Shown here in pieces: positions 40,936-56,800 of a stretch of 64,000 nucleotides of DNA (its first letter is position 1; each line of letters opens with the position of its first letter). Both the position numbers and the translations under genes were made by a program. The DNA is taken from the NCBI GenBank assembly GCA_030068145.1, contig JAPJBO010000972.1, positions 1 through 64,000 of the forward strand. Reading direction: 5' to 3'. This DNA comes from Diplonema papillatum. Its lineage: Eukaryota; Euglenozoa; Diplonemea; Diplonemida; Diplonemidae. The notes below the pieces were generated by a model, which saw only the letters and a program-made list of their open reading frames with translations, was not told where the DNA came from and did not search any database.

Positions 40936-43059
40936 CTATTTATTCCCGCAGGGAGCCTGAGATACAGTAAATACACAACAACAAACATGACGGATGCCGC
41001 CTTCTTCATTGAAGCTGTTGCAGACGGCACGTTTGGAGAGTGCGTTGAATGGAGTGAGGAAAGGGTGCTTGCTCGTATCCGCGACTTGCGTGGTTCGCAA
41101 ACACAGGACGCGCAAGCCTTTCAGGCTGAGCTTGCTGCCGCAAGCAACCCAATCTTGGGAATTAGCTCCAACAATGAAGGAGTGAAATTCTGTGTGTGGC
41201 ACGACAACACTTGCCTCCGTGGATGTTGAACTGGAAGCTGAAGATGTCGTCGAGCCAGAAGAGGAGGACCGTGAAGAGGAGGACGACTGCGACGACACCG
41301 AAGATGAAGGCAGTGATGCATTCGGTGAATCCGAAGACTCGGATGCATTCGCGAAGGACATCGCCGACCACGTTTCGTTCCCTGACCACGGCGCGAAAGA
41401 CGGTACAACGCTACACCCCGAGTACTCAGTGCGCATATCCCCGTTAACCTGCTCGAATGCGTCGGCTCTATCCGTCTTCTTCTTTCCACCAGTCTTCCCC
41501 CCATGACGACGATTCTTCCGAGAGTGCCATATCTTGGCGCCGAGAGTGCAGGTTTCGCTTACTTCTTCATCGGTCATTCCTTTACCCTGTTCAGCGAGAA
41601 TGAGTTCGTTGCTCAGAGTCTCCACCACCAAATGGGGCCGATTGCAACCCACGCGTTGTTTGGCCTTGCTGAAAAACGACTCAGCTACGTTGCTGTTGTA
41701 GCGACTATGTGTGTGGACCAGCGCCAACACGTCAATGGCTCTCTGGTTGCCTTGTTCTTTTAGGGTTGCGAATACTCCGGTCCAGGCGTTCCACCCCAAG
41801 TCCTTGAACTGAACGGCAAGAATTTTTATGTCTTGCCAGTCCTTCTGTACGGAGCTCGCTTCAAACCTCCCGACGAAAGCAGCCAAATAGGCGTACTCTT
41901 CGTTACCGTACGCCTTCAAGTCGGCTCCGGAGAGCACCTGCATTTTTTGTACGTCAAGAATGAGAGAGAGAGCTACGGCGTGGTCATCCTTCTTTATCTT
42001 TTCCTCGACGGCTTCGAGCGCCTTCGCGACCTTCGCCAAGCGACGTTTGTTTTCGTTGCCATCGGTCATCCCTTCGATGGCCATACGAGCTCGGCTCAAC
42101 CGAAACTGCAAATGCAGAACGGTGGGCTCTTGATGCTGCGAGGCCAGCGAGATATTGCGCAACATCCTTAGTACAGGGTACCACTGCTGGAACTGCTGAG
42201 CCCTGCGCTCCTTCCCAAAAACGCCAAGCAGCTCCTTTCGCTTCGCTGCGAGGTTATCCTTACCCTTCTTGGCATCCGCGGAGTGCCAGTCCCGCGAGCG
42301 CTGTTCCAGAAACATCTTCCAGAGTGGCCACAATGCAGCGGCCTTCTCCCACAGACGAAAGGTTTTTGGCAACCACCGAATAGAGCAATGGAGGGATGGT
42401 TTGGGACCCGCAGCAAAGCCTTGCAGCTTAGCGAAACGCCTGAGTCGGCGATAAAGCTTTCCGGACGTTCGCAAGTTCGCCTCCATCGTAAGAATTGCTT
42501 CCGTGATTTCTTCAACAACGGATGAATCGAAGGCTCGCTCAAGTTCGGTCTCCAGTCGGTGCGAAAAGTCCGGAACACGGGCACACTGAGGGTTGAAATC
42601 TTTCTTCAACAAACCGTATACCCCTGTGATGTGCCCCGCTAGATTCGATCCCGAATCACTGCAGGTTGCCGTTATCTGCTGTGCCGCAACGCCGAAATCT
42701 GCAAGCATCGCACGAGACTTCAAGAAGATGGTGTTGCCATCTGTATCGTCGGAAGCCTCGAACCCCACGAGTCCCAAGGCAGTTTCTTTAACTGCGCACA
42801 ACGATGAGACGAAGTAGCGTAGGATAACTACATACACCTCCATCTGCATTGCGTGCTTCAGTGTCATTCCGTCCAAGATCAGCACAAAGGAGCTCGATAC
42901 ACTTAGTTCCTTGGCGATGCGCACTTGTGCGATGGAAGCCCAGATGCCCACCATTTCCGAGACGTGTGAAGTGGTGTTGTACTTCTTGGGTATATCAATA
43001 CCCCGCAATCGGTCGGCTCTTATCTGCCGCACGGAACTTCTGTGAGACACTCCTTCCGT
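40936..43059 (-). CDS. hAT-superfamily transposase-like protein
   Basis: Minus-strand frame, about 707 residues once the part lying in the inverted repeat is removed; the start is not resolved. Features in order: FVLILDGMTLKHAM (first Asp), ALGLVGFEASDDTDG, TATCSDSGSNLAGHITGVYG (second Asp), VPDFSHRLETELERAF (aromatic-H-x-L style block before the alpha-helical insert), then a long helical region, and near the C terminus HSRYNSNVAESFFSKAKQRV, resembling the hAT dimerisation block with its catalytic Glu. The end is Ser-rich low-complexity sequence followed by ordinary residues. The frame is uninterrupted, so the element may be young. hAT assignment rests on motif order, not on a search. Confidence 0.6.
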   Translation of the reverse strand, partial: TEGVSHRSSVRQIRADRLRGIDIPKKYNTTSHVSEMVGIWASIAQVRIAKELSVSSSFVLILDGMTLKHAMQMEVYVVILRYFVSSLCAVKETALGLVGFEASDDTDGNTIFLKSRAMLADFGVAAQQITATCSDSGSNLAGHITGVYGLLKKDFNPQCARVPDFSHRLETELERAFDSSVVEEITEAILTMEANLRTSGKLYRRLRRFAKLQGFAAGPKPSLHCSIRWLPKTFRLWEKAAALWPLWKMFLEQRSRDWHSADAKKGKDNLAAKRKELLGVFGKERRAQQFQQWYPVLRMLRNISLASQHQEPTVLHLQFRLSRARMAIEGMTDGNENKRRLAKVAKALEAVEEKIKKDDHAVALSLILDVQKMQVLSGADLKAYGNEEYAYLAAFVGRFEASSVQKDWQDIKILAVQFKDLGWNAWTGVFATLKEQGNQRAIDVLALVHTHSRYNSNVAESFFSKAKQRVGCNRPHLVVETLSNELILAEQGKGMTDEEVSETCTLGAKIWHSRKNRRHGGKTGGKKKTDRADAFEQVNGDMRTEYSGCSVVPSFAPWSGNETWSAMSFANASESSDSPNASLPSSSVSSQSSSSSRSSSSGSTTSSASSSTSTEASVVVPHTEFHSFIVGANSQDWVACGSKLSLKGLRVLCLRTTQVADTSKHPFLTPFNALSKRAVCNSFNEEGGIRHVCCCVFTVSQAPCGNK

Positions 43060-43205
43060 TGAATGCCTCCGCAAAGTCGGCATTGCCCAAGCTGCCGCCC
43101 TCCGTAACTCCTTTGTCGTGCCAGCCTGACCTGGCCAGCGGCAGTTGGGGAGTCGGTCGCTTGACACCGGGTGACCTGCCAGCCATGCAGGAGGGGGGGC
43201 AATGT

Positions 43206-44485
43206 AGGCAAAAAAACGAATCCTGGAGCAAAAAAACAGCAAAAAAACAAAAAAACGCAAAAAAACAAAAAAACAAGGCCCTCCTGGTGAACCCAAATAC
43301 TCGTGCACACGCCCGGCCGAACCTTGCTACACCGCACCTAAGCCACCAAAAACGCCCAGCTTTTCACATCCTGCCTGCCAAGACCATCCATCTACTGCTC
43401 AACAATCCTGATAATTCTGCAGACTGCTTCAAAAGCTTCTGATAAGTGCTCGAAATGCCACCTCACCAGACCGCTGGCCTGCACGTGGAAGACCCTGGCT
43501 CACCCGAGCCAGTGCACCAGCAGACCACCAGGGCAAAAAAACACAAACCTCCAGAGCAAAAAAACAGCAAAAAAACAAAAAAACAAAAAAACAGGTAGGG
43601 TGCCAACATTGGGGGGGGGGGGGGGGGGCAATGTAGGCAAAAAAACGAATCCTGGAGCAAAAAAACAGCAAAAAAACAAAAAAAAAAAACAAAAAAACGC
43701 AAAAAAACAAAAAACAAGGCCCTCCTGGTGAACCCAAATACTCGTGCACACGCCCGGCCGAACCTTGCTACACTGCACCTAGGCCACCAAAAACGCCCAG
43801 CTTTTCACATTCTGCCTGCCAAGCCCATTCAGCTACTGCTCAACAATCCTGATAGTTCTGCAGACTGCTTCAAAAGCTTCTGATAAGTACTCGAAATGCC
43901 ACCTCACCAGACCGCTGGCCTGCATGTGGAAGACCCTGGCTCACCCGAGCCAGCAAGAGTGCACCAGCAGACCACCAGGGCAAAAAAACACAAACCTCCA
44001 GAGCAAAAAAACAGCAAAAAAACAAAAAAACAAAAAAACAAAAAAACAGGTAGGGTGCCAACATTGGGGGGGGGGGTCCCCCCCCCCCACCACCCCTGAC
44101 CGCGATCCGTAACATGTAACAGCCCTTAATAAGCACCCTGGGGGGGGGGGTCTGGTTTATCCGGCCATCCGGCCAAAGTGGCTGATCCTTAACAAGAGCG
44201 CTGCCCCCCCCCCCCCCCCCCCCAAAAGGGGGGTGCAACGTGCAACGGGGGCAACGTCCCTTAGTGCGCACCCTGACCCACCCCCACCCAGGGTTAGCAA
44301 CTTCGTTTTGGGTCTCAGGATTAGTATCAGCACTGACCCTCCAATGTTGGCACCCTACCTGTTTTTTTGCTGTTTTGCTGTTTTTTTGCTCTGGAGGTTT
44401 GTGTTTTTTTGCCCTGGTGGTCTGCTGGTGCACTCTTGCTGGCTCGGGTGAGCCAGGGTCTTCATGTGCCTACATTGGGACCCCC
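43206..44485. repeat. A/C-rich tandem and inverted repeat block
   Basis: A ~430-bp unit (GCAAAAAAAC-rich start, CCTCCTGGTGAACCCAAATA, CCCGGCCGAACCTTGCTACA, AGACCCTGGCTCACCCGAGC, then CAGGTAGGGTGCCAACATTG and a G run) occurs at 43206-43620 and 43630-44075. Its last 120 bp recur inverted at 44340-44480 (CCAATGTTGGCACCCTACCT to CAGGGTCTTC). The small G-run/C-run element lies between. Homopolymer runs of G or C separate the pieces. Confidence 0.8.
44140..44223 (+). repeat. G-run/C-run bounded small element, copy 3
   Basis: Best preserved copy: eleven or more G, the 55-bp core from TCTGGTTTATCC to AACAAGAGCGCTG, then a C run of more than fifteen bases. Confidence 0.8.
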
Positions 44486-44489
44486 CCCC

Positions 44490-45230
44490 CCCCCCTATTT
44501 CGTCGTAGGTCGGTAGTGCGTTGGGTGGGTTGTTGTAGGTTCGTGCCTGTGGTGGCATGGGTGAAGGTCTCCCGTGATCGGACAGGCGGTGGTGAAGGTG
44601 TTGGTTGTTCGGGCGGCCTTGAAAGCGTGGCGGGGGACGTCCCTGTCGTCGCACGGGTCGTCCCCTCCCCTGCCCAACGACACGTGCCCCGCCGGGGCCG
44701 GTCCCGCCAGGTGCGCTGCCCTGATGCTGTCCGGGAACAGGACAGGCGGCCGCGGCTGGCTGGGCTGCGACGAGGGACGACTGGGCCGAGGGGGTTCGCC
44801 CCATGGCCGTGCCTCTCCGGTGCAGTGAAGAAGCTCGCGAACGGTGGGTGGTGACCCCTCCGAACAGCCGCTTTCGCCCTGGCCCGCCTGATGCCGCAAC
44901 CCGGGTGGGGAGCAGCGCGAGAGGCATCATCCACGCTTCAAAAGGCCCACCTACACTAATGCAACAAATCGAACGCAACTCTCTTACCGAGGCTGGTGCT
45001 GATTCGGTGCTGAGGTCCGCGGCTTCTTGCAATCATAAACGAGACGGAAAGGGCAAGACAAAATCATGCTCACAACGGGAATGGGTAACAAAGCGAAACA
45101 AAATTAGCAAAGAGTTTGCACGACCCTCAGGGTACGTCAACACACAACATCTCTGTTTTGCACCGCACAACCGCACGTGAGCTCATTTTATTCGGTTGCG
45201 TGTCACTAGTCCTGCAGAAAGAACAGAACA
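44490..45230. other. GC-rich spacer, no gene recognised
   Basis: Several overlapping frames are open on both strands, as expected from the GC content, with no motif I trust. The end of the stretch, just after the calmodulin stop on the minus strand, should hold the 3' UTR of calmodulin copy 1. Confidence 0.4.
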
Positions 45231-45233
45231 CGC

Positions 45234-46411
<1,178 letters not shown>

Positions 46412-46802
46412 CTACCGCCAGTCGGAGAGCTTGCAATGATCCTGGGTCCAGAGCTGGGAGTCGCCAGTTGCTCGCCCTGCGCACCAGGCGAGAGCGAAAG
46501 CTCAGGTTTTGCCACCGCGCCCGTTTGCTCTTCTGTTGCGCTCAAACATGTTGCTGTTCGAACAAGCACACTACGCGCTGACCAGGTTTCAAGGTATGAT
46601 ACTGGAATTCAAGCTGACGAAACGGAAAGGCTAAGGAACCATCATCATACTACTCACAACGCAAATGTTTATCACGAAAGCTAAACGGAATTGCAACCTC
46701 AGAGCACGTACTGCAGTGTCACAAACAAAAAACAGCTAGCACGCCACAAGTTGACACGTCTCTGCTTTTGCAACCAAGCCACCCGTAACACACATAACCC
46801 AC

Positions 46803-49750
<2,948 letters not shown>

Positions 49751-49784
49751 TTACTATGTATTCTTCGGTCCTGTTGGAATGGAA

Positions 49785-50140
49785 GTACTCTTGGCAATTG
49801 CACGCTCCGTTGGTTCGAGGTGCGATCGGGGCGCAGATTTCTGCGGGGAGCCATTTGCAAGCAAATGAGCACCACGTCACCTGCTATTCTGGAGAAACAA
49901 AACGCTTCTTGCAAACCCGATTTTTGGCGTACACGACGCACTTGTCATGCACAACCACTGGTATATAACAAGTGTGAAAATGTATAACAATGGCACTTGT
50001 TATATAACCAGTGCCATTGTTGTTGACGGTAACAAGTATTTTCGATTTCCTTCATGACCATGTTTGAATCCTCGGTTTCCAATCTGTTTGAAAGTCGTTT
50101 CCTCATTACAACTTGTTACCGTCTTCGGAAAAATATTGGA
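49785..50140. promoter_or_regulatory. Upstream region of calmodulin copy 2 with imperfect palindrome
   Basis: Shared with 59010-59371. It includes an imperfect 30-bp palindrome at 49991-50020 (AATGGCACTTGTTATATAAC then CAGTGCCATT, one mismatch) and repeated TAACAAGT motifs. Being conserved upstream of two calmodulin copies, it could be regulatory, but the duplication alone explains the conservation. Confidence 0.5.
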
Positions 50141-50520
50141 GAAAAGAAAAGTCGATTTTCAGACCCCATTTTTTTGAGACCCGGCCTCCATTTATTTTGG
50201 GGGAAAATGTTTCTTGGGTTTGAAGAGCGCGTGGTGCTTGCACCACTGAGGCCAGGTTATTTAACCGCGGATTTATTACCGCGGATTTATTGAAGGGGGG
50301 GTCGGTCAAAAATTTTATCCGACCAGATATTCGGAAAGCCCTGTTCTCGGCGGACTCAATCGTGTCCTCAGAATCTTCAAACCGACCATTTACGCACCTA
50401 CAGATGGCAAAAATCGGCAGAAAGCCAAAAATAGCTATTTACTCAACAGGCGGCTTTTCTGCCGCTCCACTGACTTTTCATCACGTGAAGCTACTACGCA
50501 CCAGGAGAGGGCGGGGCGGG

Positions 50521-50881
50521 ATGCCAAAATCGAAGAAGGAAAGTCCAACCAACCAGGCTCGAGAAGGCCTGCTCGCGGAGGCTCTTCGGTTGGCAGTCAA
50601 CCAAAACTGCTTCGGAGTACATCGATCAAACGGCCAAAGCGGCCACACAAATAGCTGGAACCCTGCTTGGGCATGGCCACACTCTGAACAGTACCGCAGC
50701 GCCGGTTGCCGTCCCATCGTCTTTCGCTTCTGCTGTGCCTCCTGGCTCTGCCATCCCCGGCGTGGTGTACAACATCACAATGGGATCAGGTTGCACCCTC
50801 AACCTTGGCAGCAAGCCAGCAATGCAAACGTCCATTGCAAGAAAACCTTCCGAGTCGGCCTCTTCCGAGTCTGACGGCTAG
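50521..50881 (+). pseudogene. Broken unknown ORF with a one-base frameshift
   Basis: MPKSKKESPTNQAREGLLAE and ALRLAVNQ read well to about 50611. Then one extra A in CCAAAACT shifts the frame, and protein-like sequence resumes as TASEYIDQTAKAATQIAGTL, then ITMGSGCTLNLGSKPAMQTS and an acidic SESASSESDG end at 50879-50881. The family is unknown. Basic start and Ser/acidic end recall the unknown ORF at 1668, but no direct similarity is visible. The flanks (50142-50520, 50882-51045) show only short palindromes such as GGTTATTTAACC and CCGCGG. Confidence 0.4.
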
Positions 50882-51047
50882 TGCCCTGGCATGCTCTCGC
50901 CACCTTCTTTTATCCTTTAGGCTCATCAAATCATTTCAAGACAGCTCAGGATGGCTCACATAGCATGGCTTGCCCTTCCACCCCCGTTTGCGCACCGGTA
51001 AACCGCTATGTCCTGAGTACAGAAAACTCAATCCAAGCCTGTATTAA

Positions 51048-51914
51048 GTGCGCTCGGCTAAGGCCGGCGCGTGGCGAGACTGGAGGCAGCAGTTAAAGTT
51101 CGGGGAACAGCAAAGTTCGGGCGAAGCTAAGTTCGGGTGAGCAAAGTTCTGGTGAAGCAAAGTTCGGACGAAGGTGAAGCTAAGTTCGGCGAAACAAAGT
51201 CCGGGCGAAGCTAAGTTCTGGGTGAAGCAAAGTTCGGACGTTCTGGTGAAGCTAAGATCGGGCGAAACAAAGTTCGGCGAAGCTAAGTTCGGGTGAAGCA
51301 AAGTTCGGGCGAAGCTAAGTTCTGGTGAAGCAAAGTTCGGGCGAAGCTAAGTTCGGGTGAAGCAAAGTTCTGGTGAAGCTAAGTTCGGGCGAAACAAAGT
51401 TCGGGCGAAGCTAAGTTCGGGTGAGCAAAGTTAGGTGAAGCAAAGTTCGGGCGAAGCAAAGCTCGGGTGAAGCTAAGTTCGGGCGAAACAAAGTCCGGGC
51501 GAAGCTAAGTTCGGGTGTAAAGTTTGGCCTCGTACCCGGGGCCCAGCACGGGGGGGGGCCGCCCTGGGGCAGCCTTTTCCCGCCGCCCCCCCCTCCGGTA
51601 TTTCTCCGGGGGGCTGAGAAACTCCGCAAAAAACGCAAATTTCGGGCACATCAGGCCCCGAAACGACAGCAAACCTCGAAATAATCTTCGACCGGCAAAG
51701 TGTCATGGGCGGGGTTTGAACCCGGACACACCGGCCTGAAGGCCGACACCCGCTCACTCTGCCACCCATATACATTTTCCCAGGGGGAGAAAAAGCCAGC
51801 TCCGCGCTATTATCCAGTTCAAAACAATACACTTTTTTAGTGTAGAGAAAAGTGGGGTTGGCTCGAATAGAGGCTATTCACATTGCATGTTCATAGGACC
51901 TCCAGTCTCGAAGT
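51048..51914 (-). repeat. Complete CGAGACTGGAGG-family module
   Basis: Minus-strand copy very close to 216-1191, with start CGAGACTGGAGGTCCTATGA at 51914 and tail hairpin at the left, but a shorter short-repeat array. Flanks differ, so it is an independent insertion; AAGTAC follows the CGAGACTGG end as at 216. Confidence 0.85.
51705..51769 (-). other. tRNA-like pol III promoter segment of a module
   Basis: Same A box, B box and complementary ends as at 992-1056. Confidence 0.6.
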
Positions 51915-52129
51915 ACAGAAAAGTCCGCCTGTAGTACAGAAAAGTAGCCTTTTCAGTGATGCAGAAAAGTCAGTGGACCGGCACTAAAAGTCGTTTTTAT
52001 GACACTTTTTCGTGGAATGAGTGATATGTTAAATATACTTCAAAAAATACTGCTGAGTATTTTTAAACTGAAAACCAGTGTTCCCGCCAAGGCCGATGAC
52101 CGGGTCTTTCTTAACAATGGCTGAGCTTT
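51915..52129. other. Spacer with GTAC-AGAAAAGT repeats
   Basis: Short repeats of TGCAGAAAAGT or GTACAGAAAAGT, then unique AT-rich sequence. No gene. Confidence 0.4.
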
Positions 52130-53112
52130 TTCCGAGACTAGAGGTATACTAATAGCTCTATCGAGCCAACCCCACTTTTTGGGGGGTCCGCGGGCGAAGC
52201 CCGGGGGCACTTTTTTAGGGTCAAAAATATGATCTAGTCAATTCCCTCGATCCAGGTTTTTTTTGCCCCGTGATTGGAAAAGGGCTATTTGCATCTAGAT
52301 TTCAGGTCTGCCACCGTCTGGAGGCCCGGGTTCGAACCCGGCCGAGAACACGTTTCCGGTCGAAATTGGGTTTTGGAATTTGTTGGCTTTCGGGGTCGTA
52401 TGTGCCCGAAATTTGCGTTTTTTGCAGAGTTTCTCAGTGTCTCACGGTTATTGGCCACCCCGGGGACTTTGAGTCAGTCTACCAGAACATCGCCCGAACT
52501 TTGCTTCACCAAAACTATGCTTTCACCCGGAGGCAGAACTTAGCATCGCCCGAACTTAGCTTCTCCCGAACTTTGCGTTCGTCCGAACTCTGCTTGGCTT
52601 CTCCCGAACTTTGCTTCACCCGAACTTTACTGTTATCCGAAACCAACCCCGAAAACCATGTTTGACCGGAAAAGTGGCTCGCCCTCGGGACCTCCAGGCT
52701 GGAGTCCAGCCCTGAAGCCTTGCGCTGTTCACTCTGCCATCACGGTGTCATTTCCAGGGGAAAAACTTCCTGACCCTTTACGCTCCGGCCCGGGGTTTTC
52801 TTGACCCGTGATTTGGCACCGGGTATACTTGAGGCCCGGACGGAACTTAGCCTCATGCTTGCTTCGCCGAACTTACCCGAGCTTCACCAGAACTCAGCTT
52901 TGCTTCGCCCGAACTTATCTGCCCGAACTTTGCTTTGCTTCGCCCGAACTTTGCTTTCACCAGAACTTAGCTTCACCCGAACTTTGCTTTCACCAGAGCT
53001 TAGCCTCCCCAAAACTTAGCTTCACCCGAACTTAGCTTCGTCCGAGCTTTACTGTTCTCGAACTTTAACTGCTGCCTCTGCTGGGCGCCGGTCTTTACCG
53101 GCGCAAATGTAC
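52130..53112 (+). repeat. Diverged module, second tail type
   Basis: Starts CCGAGACTAGAGGTATACTA (compare CGAGACTGGAGGTCCTA). It has a tRNA-like segment near 52300-52355 (B box GGTTCGAACCC), two arrays of short units separated by a second tRNA-like trace, and ends with the hairpin GCGCCGGT-CTTT-ACCGGCGC and AAATGTACTT. It is older than the 216-1191 type. Confidence 0.75.
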
Positions 53113-53417
53113 TTTTTTTTTCGTGCGCTGGGCTGTGGCTGGGATTTGTCTGTTGTTGAGATTAGCCCACCTGCACTACTACTCAATGCCACGGCCTACT
53201 GCACTGGTTGGTTGCAGCCGGTCTTGTTTCGGCAAAAAAAGACCGGCCTTTTTGCCGGGTGTTTTTGAAGAATACTTTTTGGTGACCGGCTTTTTTCTCT
53301 TAGCGGGAGCACTGCTGAAACAATCACGCGGGTTCCTGGTCCGGAAATTCTAATTCTAATGGTCGTGCCGATATTGCTTCGACACAATGGACATTGCGGG
53401 CCCCATGTTGCTCAAAC
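53113..53417. other. Spacer, no gene seen
   Basis: T-rich start, then unique sequence with the weak palindrome AAAAGACCGGCCTTTTT. It ends at the border of the segmental duplication. Confidence 0.4.
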
Positions 53418-53806
53418 TACCGCCAGTCGGAGAGCTTGCAATGATCCTGGGTCCAGAGCTGGGAGTCGCCAGTTGCTCGCCCTGCGCACCAGGCGAGAGC
53501 GAAAGCTCAGGTTTTGCCACCGCGCCCGTTTGCTCTTCTGTTGCGCTCAAACATGTTGCTGTTCGAACAAGCACACTACGCGCTGACCAGGTTTCAAGGT
53601 ATGATACTGGAATTCAAGCTGACGAAACGGAAAGCTAAGGAACCATCATCATACTACTCACAACGCAAATGTTTATCACGAAAGCTAAACGGAATTGCAA
53701 CCTCAGAGCACGTACTGCAGTGTCACAAACAAAAAACAGCTAGCACGCCACAAGTTGACACGTCTCTGCTTTTGCAACCAAGCCACCCGTAACACACATA
53801 ACCCAC

Positions 53807-56800
53807 TCACTTCGACATCATCATCTTCACAAATTCTCCGTAGTTGAACTGCCCGTCACCATCAACATCAGCATCAGCTTCGCGAATCAGTTCATCAACT
53901 TCCTCATCTGTCAGCTTCTCACCTATGTTCAAGTTCGTCATCACGTGACGCAGCTCGGCAGCACTGATGAATCCCTGTTTGTGTTGGTTCAGCCATAACA
54001 CGTCTGCAGACTCGACGCTCGAGCGGATGCCACCCGAGAAACCAAAAACCTTCAGCGGCCCAACAAAACATGGGAGTGCGGCAAAGAAAGAGTTGTTTGG
54101 GACAGTTTGCAGACTTAGAGCCGTTTCAAGTGGGATACTGCAATCTATCAGTCGGCACACTTGACGGAACGTCCGAATCTCCCATGAATGATTGCAGTAC
54201 CTTCCAAAAAAAAAAACCCTCCCTGGCTTTGCCAACGGGTTGTTTCCTGCAGCACTGCCGGGTGGTGGCGGACTATGAAGACGAGCAGCACATGTAGTGG
54301 GAGGGAGCTGACACGGCAGGCCCCCCAATCCAGTTTATTTGTGTGCGCACTGTGCCTCAGAGCGAGGTGGAAGGATTGGCTGAGAACTGCCGACGAAAAC
54401 AATTCGTTGTCAAAATCTACCGGTGGACAATTGAAGAAACAGTGGGAGGCGAGGGACGAACTACCAGCAGTTTTAAGTAGTTTGAACTCGTTCTGCAACA
54501 ACAATCTGCGACGATAGACTGCACTAGTTGTATGTGCCGTGGGAACAAGTCAGGGAGAAGAACGGAGCAATCTTTACAAACAAATGAGTGACTTAACCCA
54601 ACTCCGACCAAGCACCTACAGGTTAATTTCCACTTTTTCCTATTTTTCATTTATAGAGTGCCTTCGCTCTTTTGGGCATTCTGGGGCTGGAATTTTGCGA
54701 TTTCGAAGCATATCTTTCCATTGCCGCCCTTGGAAGGCGAAATTTTGACATGATGTTGCACTAGTCTGTCATCGTCTTCTCGCTTATGACCGTCTCTAAT
54801 TCGTCGACAACGTTTCACCGCAACCTTGACAATCTTTTGTTTTCTCGCGTGGTTTAGATTTCCTTCCTAGGTTGGGCTTGAGCAAAAGAGAAGAAGTGGT
54901 AATCGTGGTAAACTTTCTTTTTGTTCCTTTTACGGCTATTCTCTCCTTTTATGCGTCTTTTGCTCTCTATTGCTGGGAATACCGGTATTCCTGGACTTTT
55001 GGTGCTGAAGGAAGGGATGAATCCGTTCACTTCACCCCCCACGTGGCGCTCGTTTAGCAGGGGCTGCCGAGTCGCACCGTGGCACCGTCCTTCAAGTAAC
55101 ATAGTAATAAATACTGTTGTCTTCATTACCCTCGTAGCTCGCCGGGTCAGCATTCCATCGAGATGGAATTGTGTATTGCCTTTTGGAGCGTGCCTACAAT
55201 CACTGATTTAGCAGTGCTATAGGTTGGGCTCGTATTTTGGTAAGAGCTTTCCTGCAGTCATCGTCATACAAGACGATGCTGCAGTCAGGCTCATTTCTAT
55301 CGTGTGAGAGCTGGCGGCTGAGGGGATGAGGGTTGGGCTCCTCGCTTTCTTTTCCTCTGTTGTTGTGTTGTTTGCTTCTTTTTCCTTTTTCTGTGGTTCC
55401 AACCAGTGTTTTCTTTTAGTTGCCGTATGATGGTAGTATTGCTACCAGACGCTTTTCATACCCCAAGGCTGAAGGATATGGCGCGTAGTCAGTGTTTTCA
55501 CCACTTCTGCGTGACTTTATTGTGACGTCAGTTGCGTTCCGAAAAAATCTGGCGAGACCCATGTGGTAGACTGGACGAAGAAATGGTAATCGTGGTAAAC
55601 TTTCTTTTTGTTCCTTTTACGGCTATTCTCTCCTTTTATGCGTCTTTTGCTCTCTATTGCTGGGAATACCGGTATTCCTGGACTTTTGGTGCTGAAGGAA
55701 GGGATGAATCCGTTAACTTCACCCCCCACGTGGCGCTCGTTTAGCAGGGGCTGCCGAGTCGCACCGTGGCACCGTCCTTCTGTGAAGTAAACATAGTAAT
55801 AAACACTGTTGTCTTCATTACCCTCGTAGCTCGCCGGGTCAGCATTCCATCGAGATGGAATTGTGTATTGCCTTTTGGAGCGTGAAGAAAGGCGGCAGAC
55901 GTCATTTTGCGTGCGTTCCGGGGGTAGGGGGTTGGAGTGATGGCGAGATAACGGGCAAGACGCAGGAAATTGAGGTACGGGGCAGGTGGGCAGTTCACGC
56001 AACTACTGGCCACTGCAGTCACTTTCATCAGTAGACTCGGTATACGTCAGACGCACTCCTTTGAGTGTGGGAGGGCGCCCCTGCTTGCAAGGGCGGCCGC
56101 CTCGTTTCTTCAAGCGCTGGGTCCCAGGAGTTTCCGGCTCGTAGTAATGGTGGTTCTTGAGGGTGTGAAACCGGGTAAAACACGGAGCGGGACACAGAGC
56201 CACGCCACATGTTTTGCAGACATATTTCGTCTTGACCAAACGAACATGGCATTTGCACGCAACGCGGGTGTCTGTTTCCAGAATGGCATGGAACTTGCCA
56301 TCCAGGCGCGACGGGTGGTCGCTAGCCCGAGGTGTGCGCGTTCCGGGGCTGAAGTCCTCAGTACTGCGGTTGTCAGCAAGTAACCCGCGGATGAGCTCTT
56401 TTCTGAAGTCCTTGAAGGGTAAGGACCCGCGATTCTTACCAAGACGCTTGTACAAGATAAAACTGTTCAACGCAGACACTTCGAGCAAATAAAAGAAGAC
56501 TTTCATATACCATCGTTTGCCCTGCATGAATCGTGTCGCCCGGGCAAGGTACTGGTCGCAGCGATCTACCCCCCCCATGTGTTTGTTGTAAGCAACCACG
56601 ATGTCTGGCTTACTGACCTTCAACCGCTTTCCCCCCTTGCAGCGACGCTCAAGCTCGGTCATTGTTGTTCCAATGGGGAGTGTTGACAACATGCGGACTT
56701 CACGCTTGTCAACCCACTCCAAGAACGTGATCGGCGAACTTTGGCGATACTGGCAATGGCCGCGTTTCGGGGCCGCAGCCTTATCCGCTTGGGATGGGCG

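Larger units (their letters stand above)
40541..43203 (-). mobile_element. hAT-like DNA transposon with ~150-bp inverted repeats
   Basis: The left end (C run, then TGCATGGCTGGCAGGTCACC to GGAGGCATTCAACGGA at 40693) reappears reverse-complemented at 43061-43203. Both ends finish in a homopolymer joined to CAA/TTG. The transposase-like gene lies between on the minus strand. An 8-bp target duplication was not found, perhaps because homopolymer slippage obscures the tips. A partial internal copy of the gene near the left end (40727-40850) shows a secondary rearrangement. Confidence 0.7.
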
